Assembly: GCA_008933995.1 (NCBI GenBank)
Contig: WARS01000047.1
Coordinates: 1,116,001 to 1,180,000, forward strand
Source: Datnioides undecimradiatus
Taxonomy: Eukaryota > Chordata > Actinopteri > Lobotiformes > Datnioididae
DNA length: 64,000 nt
Direction: 5' to 3'
In this document: piece after piece, positions 48,806-60,239 of the stretch
How the letters are laid out: every line of letters starts with the position of its first letter
Position numbering within the stretch: position 1 is the stretch's first letter
The notes under the pieces: model-generated
What the model saw: the letters and a program-made list of their open reading frames with translations, nothing else
What the model was told of the DNA's origin: nothing
Databases searched by the model: none
Program-made: the position numbers and the translations under genes

Positions 48806-51800
48806 CTGAGATCAAAGGAGAGTAAAAGACAGCTCACAGTCGGCACTGGGTAAAAGATTCTGACTTCTCCCAATTCTAAAAATAACTCTGCCAACTATTT
48901 CATGGCCTTGGTCATCGTACAGCAGTAACTGGGCCAGATTTCCAAGCTCTCGTATAATAAACATGTTTATATATAATTTAGTTATTTAGCAGCATCACTG
49001 CACTTCTTGTATTCCACAGTATAAGAGCACAACACGGTTTGTACGACACGTTACCGCAGGGCTGAGCAATTTAAGGGAAATATCTAATTGAAGCGTTTCT
49101 GACCAACATTTTGCTTTAAAGTGCAATAACTTACAACAAACGTAGCTGCAGGCTGTGTTTGCAGTCTACGTGGTATTACTCAAGATATCACGACCATCAC
49201 AAACGTATTGTTTCCACACTGATTGACTGATTAAAGATTATGTAATTGTCAGTTTATTCTGGCAGGGTGCAGATGTTTCTTTTTATTATCACCGGACTTA
49301 AAAGCCAGAAGCTTTTAAAATTCAGCTGAGCGATTCCAACAGTTTAACAAAACAGAGCTGCAGAGCTACGTGTCTGCTTGTCTGACACCGACGTGAGACA
49401 ACCATCCAGCCTGTTATTGTGGAAGAAAACGGCACTGCGTTGGACAGCACTGAGTGTGCTGGTGTAGTGTTTTTTTAATTTTCAAGAAACGACGGACTGA
49501 TGTTTCTTCTTCCACAGAGCCATAAGAGTAAATCTATACCGGCATGTGGAGCCAGAGCATATTAACCAGGCGGCAGTCAGCTCATGGGATTAACATCACT
49601 TGACATCAGCTGAGTAAGGGACAGTTGTCATTGAAGCTGGAGAAACCAACGGCCACCAGATGAAACTTTAACCGGCTTGCGTGATGCGAGAATTGTGTTG
49701 TTTTTTCAAATCACTGCCACCACGTACTGCAGCCCTGAGTACAATTCAGTTTGGGGCATAATGAAAAGGACGGAAGGAAGAGTGAAGAGGATTTTTTTGT
49801 TTTTTTTTTTACATATTTTCCCTCTTTACAGACGCATCAGGGAGAAGCCTTCACACAGTAAACAACTATGCAGTCTGATGGAGATTCCTCAGTATGATAT
49901 GAGCTTTGGAAACAATGCGAATTAAATTAGATTCCTTGGAGTTCAAGCAGTGCAAAATGGCACCAAGGACAGTGCTGCTCTTCACTCAGTTTTATTACAA
50001 GGTGCAGGAATCCCCTATTTTTCTGAAACTGTGCAGAATTAAACATGGTGATGAGTCGGCAGTTTTTGCTGCGATGTTTAAATCTCATAAATCTTCCATA
50101 AAAACAACAACAAAAACAGTTTTCGGTGACATTTTTCTCAGACAGCTAGACGCCCGACCCAGAGGTTGATTAAAATGAGTGTGTAGTTTGTTTGTTATCA
50201 AACTTCTGGTGTCAGTGAAAGACTTACAGATAAATAACTTCTGTCAAAGCTAATGACATCTGACTGAGGACCGCCATATGACACATTAGCGTCACACACT
50301 GGAGATCCTGATCCAGAGCTGTCAGGTTGATTTGCTTAAACTATAAATATAATTAGATGATAAATTAAAGAAGTATATGTGATTTTCTATCTATTTTCTG
50401 TCAACATGTCGTTATTATTTAATCCTCTGACGTCTGTGCTGTGGATACAAAGGAGAAGTCTATAGTGAAGATAATGTGGGCTTCAGGTATTTTCAGCAAT
50501 TTTCACAATGCATTCAGACAGCATAAATGTGACAATGTCTGACTAAGTGAGCAAAATAGGATAAAACGTGTGATGTTGTGTCTGCTGGTTCTTAAATCAT
50601 CTGAATTTCTAGGGATCTGTCATTATGTGGTGGGTCCACTGTCAACCGACACAGTCTGCCAGGATTCTCTCGCTGCGGCTGTGACTCACTGCAAACTATC
50701 ATCCTGTCCTGAGGGTGTAGTTGCATATCGAGCCTCCTACAGCCACAGTTAACAGGAGATAAGCCCCTTGCCCTGAGGCCATCTGGGCTCATGCAAGGCT
50801 TACATACCTGGAGCACTGAACTGACGCACGGAGGTGGCGCGGGACTTGTCGTGGACACGGCTGAGACCGCAACCTTTTGGCACACTCCAGGGTGCCGTGC
50901 TGGCCCGGCTGTCTCTCTCCTCGGCCGTGTCGTAGACCTCGACGTGGGGAGGGCGCTCGGTCAGGTTTTTGCTGTAATGGCTCAAGCCATACTGAGCAAT
51001 CTGGATGGCGTAGAAGTAGCCCTGAGGGCCCCACTGAGTGGAAAGAGGCACACCTAGATGTAAAAGAGGGAGGCAGAGAACAAGAATAAGAACAATGATG
51101 TTGAATAAATATAGAAAATGACCCACTTATATTCTAGAGATCATCGCCTGTTTTAATAAAACCTCTTGGGCTAAGGTTATCCTTAAATTTCGTCTAAGGA
51201 TGCCTTAGAAAAAAATGAGCTGCATAAAATCATCAACATAAGGATTTCCTTCTGATGTTGTAAAGCAAAAAACCCTTTGATACTGTGCGTGTTTGCCCTA
51301 AGCAACTTAAGTATTCCCTTATGCATAGCTCAAATGTTCTTATAACCATTATCCTTAGGAATTAAAAAAGCTGGGACCCACACCAGTGTCTTTAAAGGGA
51401 TATCATAGCAGATAATTTGCAACGCAAGACAATGGCTGAATTTATGGTGAATGATGAGGATGAGAAGGTGCCAAGATTTTTGGGAAAGGCAAAGCTAACT
51501 AGACACTATGAGTGATGAGCACTTGCAAGTTTGTAGCTAGCAGGCCAAACATTAACATAATATAGAACATCACCAAAGTGGTTTTATTGAAACTCACACT
51601 GTTGCTGTCAAAGTAATTTTATTATATTTCTCCACTGCTTCATCTACTGGTCGTTTCACAGCAAGATTGACTTCGTCAGTAATTACTTGCCACGTTTCCT
51701 GCTCGTATGTATTTGTAAAGGCTTGTTTAAAATTTACTTGGATTAGATTACTTGGATAGCTTTCTTCATCTTTGTGTATTCTCTTTGTTGTCCGTTTGGG

Positions 51801-54800
51801 AGAAGCTAGCTACCGCTGACAATAGCGCTGTCAAGTAACTTTAAAGAATGAGGATGTGAGTGAAGTGTAACCATGGTAACAGAGGTGCACACGTGCTGTA
51901 TTATGACGGTAACCACCATGAAAGCCTTACAGTAAACACTCGAGACAACCTAAGAAGCTTTGAATGAGGCTCCTGAATTAAACCCCCGAGCTGAGGAAAG
52001 TGTTTTGCATAAAGGACAAACTTGAGTTAAAAACTTGAGGTAACTTCGGCATTAAAGACATTGTGTTCTTGCGCTTCTTCTGTTAGTGTGTTGCTTCGTT
52101 TTGTCCTGAATTTCTTCTAAATTGCGTGCCAACACATTCGTTTTGCTTGTGAAAGTTCTTTGCAGGCTATTTTAAAGCAAGTGTTTATTTTTAGATGGCA
52201 GCTTTTTTGGCTTGGGATAGATTGAATCTGTTAAGGGCTGCATCACAGTGAACTCCACAGTCATATCAATAAAACCGGTAAAAAAAAAATTAATTATTAA
52301 CACAAAAAAATACAAATTTTAAAACTGACTGGTGACCATGGCAATAACATGACAAATCTGGGCCAATTTTGTTTACACAAACAAAAGAAGACAACAGAGC
52401 ACAAAGAAGCAGCAAGGTTAGGGAAAAAAACCCCACCAGCAGCTACGGTAAATGATTGGATGGTGTGGTGAAATTCAAGCTAAGATACTGCATTTCACTT
52501 CAGGCGAGCTTCCCTGTTCACACAGCCAGAAATAGCTCAGGCAGGAGAATCACTCTGATTAACAGATAGTTCATTTAAAGACCTTGTGACAGAGAGTGCA
52601 CATGTACAACCCAAACCCCATCCTTCTGAGAAGAACATAATGTAGCCAGATTAGGCCTGGGTGATAATGTGCCTCCTCCTCTCAAACTAATCACCATCAC
52701 ATACACAGCTGATCACTCATGTGCCACTTTCCTTATTGCCTTTCGTGCTGTTTTCCACAATCTGAGGTAAACTTGCACAACAGACTGCATTTTATTATTT
52801 GCCCGACTCCAATATAGAGGTCCAGTCGTCCAACCCCAAGTCAGACAGTGACTGACGTTCGACAAAAAGAGCTTTTGCACTTCCTTTTATGACAGAAAAG
52901 ACAGTGGAAATGGGTTTTTCAACCGAGCTTGTGAGTGTGCATGTAATTGAATGTGGAGGCAAAAGAACAGATGGAGATCAAGTTGTAGTTGTGTAACATT
53001 TCCTCGGGTCTTACAGCTACATCATACAACAGCTAGTAATTGTTTCCAATGGTGATTACAATAATAATAATAATAATAATGAGTGAATTGATTCAATTTC
53101 TTTTATACATATTACAGCTCCAATTCTTTACAAAAATGTGTCGAAAATGGGTATTAGAAGAGTTAAAATGACAATGATTAACAATTTAAAGCAACAAACA
53201 TTCACTTTATTTTTGTCTGTCAAACAAAATGTGCACATTATATATATCATTTGTATATTTGTTAGTCATAAGGTAATTTGTTAGAAAGAAATTTCAGCGA
53301 TACGCGCTTCACTGTGCACTAAACTGCTCAACAACCTGGATAGCAGAAATCAATGCACCAAGGAGGACATGATCTCTTACCGATGTCCCACCCACAAACC
53401 CTGGTAATTTGTAGTCAAAGACCTGACCAACCAAAGCTTGAATAGCAGTCGCTGAATACTGAACTGAGCCTCAGTAAGTGCTGGGTGGGTGGAGTCTTTG
53501 CTTCTACACCACCTGGACAACCCTATTCAACCAGGTCTGTACCAAATGTTGTTAAAAGGAAGTCAGTAATTGTATTTTCATATTACTGAGGAAATACTTT
53601 AGAGAGACAAAAGTCATTGCACAAAAACAATCATAGTTTTTTAAGTGCCACGCTGCAGTCACAGTTTCCAATCTGCATGGCCCATCCATATAAACCCACT
53701 CCAATCCGCTTCATATGCTCAAGTGAAACAAAGTGCTCCAGTGGGAGCAACAATTGCTGCATAGCTTGCTTCATGGCAAACATTCCCAAGTAATGCATCT
53801 GAAATGTGCATTTTCTTCAGTTTGATCACCATGACTAATGGGCGATGAATTCATGCCCCATTTTAATGTTTACTTGTAAAAGAGTCAAGTACAAAGCATG
53901 GGCCGATGCCACAAAGCAAATTAAAGCAGTAAAGTTGCCACAAACAGCTCCTGATAGAGAACTGATACATTTGATTAATGTGTTCGAAAGAGAATGTTGA
54001 AAAAAGAAGGAAATGCACAAACACTCATACGTCCGCACACAAACACACTTTCAAATCCCTTGGCAGACTTTTCCTCATGCCTGTCTTGTTACTGGCTTCT
54101 CCCTTGACAACTTAAGTCAAATGACTGTCAAAATCCCAACACTGTAACACTGTGCTACTCACTGAATAACACTAAGTAACCCATGTGGAATTGACTGTTA
54201 AGCCTCCACATATTTCCATGACTCCAGAGAGTGGACTTTCTAGAAATCTGAAAACCTAAGTCTTCTGCCAATTACAGTAGGATCTAAGCCTACTGGAGTT
54301 AATATAGTAGCAACAATCACATCCACACCATCCTATTGCTGTGTAATGTGTTTCCTCTGCTTTTTATCGCAAGCTTCATTCTTGACGTTTAAGAAGGTCA
54401 GAAAAACTGTGACGCGTGGATGGGCAGAAAGTAAAGCACCGTCAAGCGACACGTTTAATATTAATATGTGACATGTGAAAGGAACAACTGTAGTGCTGAA
54501 GACACTGAGAATTAAAATCCAAAGTCTCACTAAAGAAACAAAGTACACTGGTGGTAAGTGTTTAGCCTGTTGCAGATGTTGGTCTCAGGAGTTGGCAGAG
54601 CTAGGTATGTCGGGATGCCACAAACATGATCATGTTGCATCCTTTCTGCTGGATGTTTAAGCCAAGTTTGCAATGGTTTGCTGACACATTAGACATAAAT
54701 AACTTGAAAATCCAAACGGTCTATCAGGGATGTGTTGGGTGAGGTCTTCCCAGCCTTGCTGCCTTTGAGTGGCCAAAACAGCTTAATGCAGCTTTAACAT

Positions 54801-57800
54801 TTCGACGTTTCAGAAAAGGTGCAACATGAAACACTATGTCAGAATAATGCTATAGCTATTTAGATGGATATACCTCTTTATGCTGTTTTACAGAATACAA
54901 TAGACAGATGGTCATTAAAAGAAGCATAAAAATGCATTCCACCTGTACTACAGGAACATCTTTAGGAAAACAGCACAAAAAGAGTGCCTCCACGCTGACT
55001 CGACACCATAATTTTATTTAAATTTTGACATGGCACAGATGGAGGTGGGATCGAATGTTGCTTATGTAACATTATGTGTGGTTTAGTCATTGTCATTGTG
55101 ACCTGACTGTAAGCACGAAGGTTTGCATCAGTGTCCTGTTTCCATTTAGAGACTATTTATTCAAGTTCACCTGGTCAGCAGGTTGAGTGTGCACAGGTGT
55201 TGGGCTGAGAGATATCGCACGTTTGCACGCAGAGCGCAGGCAAGTGGGTTTAATCAAACTGTCCGAAGGTTATAAGGCACATTTTAAAATCGTGTTTGTG
55301 TTTGTGCAAATGTTTAAGTGATGGTGGTCTGCAACAGAACAGGGAGTGAAGATAAAGCTGGTTCAAGAAAAAGCGTGAGACACAAAAAAACGAGGCAGGC
55401 TGTGATTTAAGAGGGTGTTGTTAGAGAGCATTAACTACTTCCACTAATGATAGTGCCCTGGCTGCTGGAGCTTCATTATTCTCAACTTTTGCTCTTGCTC
55501 TTTGTGTCTTGGAGGCTCTGGTGGCAACAAGGAAAAGAAAGACCTCATTTCTAACCATCCACTATAAAACCACTACTCCTACAGTAGTGCTGTGTTTTTA
55601 ATGGCAAACAATGGGAGCATGAATTTGCCTTCAAACACTAATTAAGCTGAAAACAGCACAGTTTAAAGAACTGAGTGAGAGCTTAAGAAATCAAAACAAT
55701 CTGAGTGCAAAACTTGGACTCCTGACACAAGTTAGATCAAAACAGCAAAAGGCAGAAGCTAGAATTATGTAACAAGGCCATCACGACATTTAATGAATAT
55801 TGCTGAGGGTCCCGTTAAATAACTTTTCCATGGGTGGCAGGGTGCGTTGGGAAAGAAATGCTCCCATGACCTTGTTTAAGCCCTGTGGTACCCCAGACTG
55901 TGACAGGCTAATTAATGAACTGCTATTTTCACCTACGAAAATATGCTAAGTTGAAAAGGCATGTATGCTGGTGCATGTGGAGTGCTAAATAGCAAGGAGC
56001 CTTGGGCTTAATTAATGGACCTTGGTTAATTGTGTACGTGAGTGTGCGTGTGTGAGAGAGTGAGCGAGTGTGTGCGTTTGGGAGCGTTGATGTGTTTCCT
56101 CGATTTTGTATTAACAGGAAGTCAGGGTCTGCAGGAAATGGGAGGGTAAGAATAACTTGGCTCCCTGCTGCTTGGCCCTGAGGTAATAACAGATTTGGCT
56201 CGAATCCTTTGACCCATTTCCAACCTATATGTTCCCTCCCATACATGTGTTGCTGTGGATAAAAGCGGCAAAACTCAACAATCATCCATGAAGGATGAAG
56301 ATCTTTAAAAAAGTAAATCCACCAAACGAATTGTAACTAATCAACCCAACGTGTTATCAGGCTGTTTGATTACAGCCTCCAAACAAGTGAACACCACCTG
56401 CTAATTTTACTATAGAGAAAACTTCTGTGCGTTGTCCCGGTTGTGTGATGAGCAAAAAAGCAGATTTGTGCCACCACGTAAAAGAAGAAATGCCAAGGTG
56501 GGAAATTGCACTATCCATCTCAGCAAAAAATACCTATTTACTGCTGGCAAATTGCTCTTGCAGACACTGGCTATCATTATTCATCAAGCTAACGTCTGCA
56601 ACTGACACTTTGCCAGTGAATATATCATTTTTTATTACGTTTCCACACCAAAACAAAAGCCTCCTTCCTGAGTGGAAAAGGACTCAGAAATAGAAAGGGT
56701 GTGATTCGTAGTTATTTGTCTGCCGTCCTATCATCTTCAGTGATATCAGTGATACTGTTTGAATTTGTAACGGAGCGTTTTTGGCAGAAACAGCAGCTAT
56801 ATTTAGAGTTCCCGGTGCGATAGTGTTCCTTTTCTTTTTAGCAGTGGCTCTAGCCATTTGACAATAAAAGAAGAATAATGAATATCTATTTTGTAATTTT
56901 CGGCAAGTATACAGGGCCACTTCTTCAAGAGAGTGGGGCATGGAACTAAATTGATGACAATGTGGTTTGAACTAATAGCCTTTTAAAATGAGCTATTGAT
57001 CTTTCCTGGTAATTATTTTAAAAGGAACCTTGGAAAAGAAAACAACTTTGAGGATGAACTTAAAAGTGTGAAGGGACAGGGAGGAACGCTTAGCAGACAT
57101 CCAGCAAGATACCTATACAAAGAAATGCCGACAATGTTGGAGTGAAGCAAAGATAAGTTTTTAATTGACTCGACACAAATCATGTTTGGTAGCGCAAGTG
57201 TTCAAGGAAGGCTAATAGAGCCTGGGAGCATGTGGCATAGATTGAGTAGGTGCTTTTGAAAGCTGATCTATCTTGTTAATCAAGTCCTGATTCACTGTGT
57301 CACAGATCAAATAAAGAATTTACAGCTGATAGACCTCATTAACTAAATCGTATTTCTCAGTGATGTGGATATTTTTTTTAGAAACCTAAAAATTTGGAAG
57401 TCAGGAATTGTCTTTTCATGTATGTGTGTATTTTGTATTTTGCACTGATGGTGTATATAACAATGTAGGAAGCTGCACGAAAGCGATAACACTACTTAAA
57501 AGTAAACACAAATTGTAATGAGAAATTGACTTGTTTAAATCTTTTGCATGTTTATCCTCTAAAGTAACATGTTGGCTCTTGTACCTTATGGGACAGGGTG
57601 GAGGTTCTTCAGATACAAAAAAAATCAATTTATTACATGTGCAAAAGTAACAAAATGTGTCATTCACTTTTTTGACATATTTGTCAACTTTTGCATACAA
57701 ATGATTCTGTTTGCATCCAAAGAGCTTCTCCTTTTTTCCAGTGAGATGAGACTGCTGATCTTGGCTACACACTTCTGACATCAGTACTTGAAAAGCCTGG

Positions 57801-58439
57801 ACTTAAAAGCACAAAGTCTTTGATATTTGTTTTTTTTTTTTATTGTCTAAACAGTCTGTCATCGGTATTCGGGTGTATAGTGACATGAGGTGTATTCTCA
57901 AACATCAATAAAAAAGGCTCACCTTCCACTCCACTTATACACTTGACACGGTCGCGGACCTCCACATTGTATCCTTCAAATGACATGAAGACTCCATCGG
58001 GGTGGTAGGGCTCACGCTGTGTGTAAACCTTTGAATAGCTGTGCTGGAACTCAAAGCGGTCATAGCCGTCATACTGCACCACTTTGCCGTACACCTCAAA
58101 GTACTTTTCCATCCAGCTGAAGGGCAGATAAATCTCTCCGCCCTCTCGTCGGCCTTTGATAGTAGATTCATCATTGATCAGACAGTCGATTTCTTCATAC
58201 TTGATCCCACCGCCAACCCCGACAACAGGCGGGGGCTCTGGAGGTTGCGGAGGGTGTTGTTGGCTGCTTATGCTGGCATCCCCCACCTTGGGACTTGGAG
58301 CCACCAAGGCAGCACGGGGCAGGAAGCGTAGGGAGGTGTCACTGGAGCAGCGGTTCCATAGTAACACAGTGATGAGTGTGAAGAGGGCACAGATAACGAT
58401 GAGGGTCTTGTAGTTCACCCGAGCAGCCAGGCAGCGCAT
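44267..58439 (-). CDS. GLCE: D-glucuronyl C5-epimerase, full coding gene, 4 coding exons
   Basis: GLCE converts D-glucuronic to L-iduronic acid in heparan sulfate and heparin precursors in the Golgi. The four exons encode 595 residues (human 617). It is a type II membrane protein: a short basic cytosolic end ([11 protein letters not shown]), a membrane helix at about 12-28 ([17 protein letters not shown]), a Pro-rich stem, and the luminal catalytic domain. The fish numbering is 22 lower than human in the C-terminal domain, so Tyr478, Tyr538, Arg541 and Tyr556 correspond to human Tyr500, Tyr560, Arg563 and Tyr578, the active-site set. Motifs are [15 protein letters not shown] and [13 protein letters not shown]. 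The 22-residue difference lies mostly in the stem. All joins are in phase and no defect is seen. Confidence 0.97.
45208..45430. mobile_element. Diverged MITE-like element in GLCE intron 3
   Basis: Begins TAGGGCTGCAGCTAATGATT, resembling the ends of the element at 18402-18554, and continues with related interior motifs. The right end is degraded. Confidence 0.45.
45531..45823 (-). CDS. GLCE: GLCE coding exon 3
   Basis: [75 protein letters not shown]: the beta-sheet domain. CAG acceptor; donor AAG|GTTGGT is weak but at the expected position. Confidence 0.96.
46226..46330. repeat. Compound (TG)n-(CT)n-(AC)n microsatellite
   Basis: A TG run (46226-46248), a TC-rich stretch (46260-46290) and an AC run (46291-46329) are adjacent. 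The TG and AC arms are reverse complements and could form a hairpin of about 23 base pairs. Located in GLCE intron 2. Confidence 0.9.
47600..47835. repeat. Interspersed repeat fragment of a teleost DNA-element type
   Basis: GCATAAGTATTCACCC, a TTTGGCAGC...TTACAGCC block, CTCTGTCAGG and TCCTGCCACAAATTCTTGGT occur in the order I recall from a common fish repeat. No coding capacity. In GLCE intron 2. Confidence 0.55.
48750..48803. repeat. (GA)n microsatellite
   Basis: 54 bases of GA with one C interruption, inside a broader purine-rich stretch from about 48250 to 48830 in GLCE intron 2. Confidence 0.95.
48850..50790. other. GLCE intron 2 interior; nothing recognised
   Basis: Ordinary intronic sequence with no repeat family or exon recognised. 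A T-run is at about 49792-49810. Confidence 0.45.
50808..51053 (-). CDS. GLCE: GLCE coding exon 2
   Basis: [40 protein letters not shown], then a variable charged stretch and [23 protein letters not shown] is a potential N-glycosylation site. TAG acceptor, CAG|GTATGT donor. Confidence 0.96.
51130..52050. mobile_element. Possible decayed Harbinger-type element with Myb/SANT-like ORF remnant
   Basis: A minus-strand frame of 72 codons without an ATG (51594-51809) encodes a Lys/Arg-rich part, then [18 protein letters not shown] and [13 protein letters not shown]. The spacing of W, I, VN, R and K-Y resembles Myb/SANT-like DNA-binding proteins carried by PIF/Harbinger transposons. Flanking repeats of TTATCCTTA and its complement lie at 51177-51360. 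No transposase or clear inverted ends were found, so the family is tentative. Confidence 0.3.
52060..57900. other. GLCE intron 1 interior
   Basis: No exon or large element recognised. An (AAT)n run is at 53059-53080. Open frames at 56427-56693 (plus) and 56684-56941 (minus) have no recognisable domains. A T-run at about 57830-57841 lies just downstream of the exon 1 donor on the transcript. Confidence 0.45.
53059..53080. repeat. (AAT)n microsatellite
   Basis: About seven AAT units in GLCE intron 1. Confidence 0.9.
57923..58439 (-). CDS. GLCE: GLCE coding exon 1 (start codon)
   Basis: 517 bases: cytosolic end, membrane helix, Pro-rich stem ([17 protein letters not shown]), then [35 protein letters not shown] and [11 protein letters not shown]. 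Start chosen at 58439 because [13 protein letters not shown] is identical to human. A CAG acceptor ends at 58453, so the exon begins at 58452 with 13 bases of 5' UTR; an ATG 24 bases further upstream (58463) is intronic. The 5' non-coding exon was not found. Confidence 0.96.
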
Positions 58440-58452
58440 GGTCACAACTTGC

Positions 58453-59830
58453 CTGCATGTCATAAAAAAACAACATTAGAGCCATGTATGATTGCTAATT
58501 TGTTGTGAAATGGTCAAGGCAATAAAAAAAAGCCCTCTGGTATTGGCAGGCGGAAAAATTTACACCCTACAAGTGTCAGCACTGTAGACCACCAGCCCGA
58601 TGTGAAATACGACTGGATCCCTATTATCAGAGAGCAAAGGATAATGTGAGAAGGAGCGAACCTTCAGACTCAATCTCAGAACAAGCGCAAGCAAGTGCAT
58701 TTATAAATCACAAGATGTTACTAGGAGAAATCAGGTTACACAGAACTCGAGACGACACTTTAATATGAACTGTATTAACCTGGTTCCTGTAAAACCTGCT
58801 TTAATATGCAGCAGGTCAGTAATCAGATTTCTCCTTGAATTGGAGCCATGGCTTTAAAACATGCCTTTTTGGCATGGCCCTGCAGTGAGAAGGACAGACT
58901 GTACTCGCACAGTCCACAGTTAAATAGTCAAATAGTGGGGGTCTTGTAAAATAGTCAAATGTTTAGCAGCGGAAGCTACTTAGTGTCAATCTGAGCTTTA
59001 GTCTGACTTTGAATAAAATCATTTTCAAAAAGAGGATGCATAACTTTGTGTTATAATCCTCCCTTTCATCCTGCAGCATTCTGTAACAGCAGTCTGATGC
59101 CTTTGTCATGCATATTTGTATGTTTAAAAAGCAAATTACAAACCCAGTAAGGTGTATACACGGCCACAGCACGAGCTTTCACCAAGCTGCACGAGCCAGC
59201 CATACAAAGCTGACCCTAACTTGGTTGGGAGCATGTAAATGCCCGGGCTGACATAACTGCTCTGCTCTCTTAATAGAAGTTTTAGTTTCTACATATGTGA
59301 ACAGTCAGTTGATTTATATCAGTAAGGACTATACCAGATGAATCAATGAACAGTAATCACAAACCATTTGGATACAACCAAAAGGAGCTAAAAACCATCT
59401 AACTCACATTAGCGACATGGTAACACTGCTAACTGAGAGATAGCTGCATGGAATAACTTTCCCTAAATAGATGACAAGTTGTAATTTGTGTCAAACACAC
59501 ATTTCTGCTCACTTTTGTTTGGTGAAGAGACTGTCTACTTATGGATGAGTCAGAACATAAGAACAGAGTTGGTAGATGTGGAGTCTGTTGCTGGTTAAGA
59601 CTGCACACTTCACACAAAATCTGGCGTGGTCACATGTGGAAAAGGGAAGGTTTGTGACCAATAAGAAGCTCTGGACCGTGCTTAAATTGCCAGCGAGCGC
59701 ATGTGTGTTGCATTTACTGCCCAACAGACAATCGTTACAACGTGCAATGACACGTTTATGTCTCGTTTTGGGTATATTTCAAGTCACTTCTGCTCCTTGT
59801 TAAAACTGACAAACTCTGCCACGTCCACAA
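58453..59830. other. GLCE 5' intron or flank; no gene seen
   Basis: A splice acceptor directly before exon 1 shows that more GLCE sequence lies upstream, but no donor with promoter features could be assigned. Confidence 0.45.
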
Positions 59831-60238
59831 TTAAAGGAACAGTTCAACACCACCTTTGCTTTCTCACTGCGATTTAAAAGACATTATTGATATCATTATC
59901 AAGTCTGCACTGTATAGTGTATTGCTGGATGTAGCAGATGGTCTGCCGAGTTTAGCATTAAGACTTGAAACAGCTGGCTCCAGCCAAAAGAACTGCACTC
60001 ACCAGAACGTCTAAAGCTCACTAATAAACATGTTATATCTTATTTATTTAGTTCTCACAAAACCCAGAGAGTAAAAACAACAATTTTTATGGGCGTTTAT
60101 GTGACTCACTTCTTGGCTAGGAGCAGTTACCAGACGACCAGCAGAGACTACATCTGACCAGGAGACGATCATGCGCAGAGCCTCCCATAAAGACAGGCAA
60201 TGAGCAGATTTCTCAAAATGTCAAACTAGTCCTTTGAA
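59831..60238. mobile_element. MITE-like teleost element, complete copy
   Basis: Imperfect terminal inverted repeats TTAAAGGAACAGTTCAAC and TTCAAAGGACTAGTTTGAC (read inward from each end) enclose 408 bases with the interior motifs TTAGCATTAAGAC, CTAAAGCTCACTAATAAAC and CTTGGCTAGGAGCAGTTACC. I recognise this as a very common non-autonomous element type in fish. No coding capacity. Confidence 0.75.
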
Positions 60239-60239
60239 C

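Noticed and set aside
56195-56210. tRNA B-box-like GGCTCGAATCC
   Set aside because: No matching A-box or cloverleaf around it.
56427-56941. Two facing open frames of about 85-88 codons
   Set aside because: They are deep in GLCE intron 1 with no recognisable domain; considered chance.
58440-58463. Upstream ATG giving MTCRQVVT before the GLCE start
   Set aside because: A CAG splice acceptor ends at 58453, so this ATG is intronic; the next ATG matches the family start exactly.
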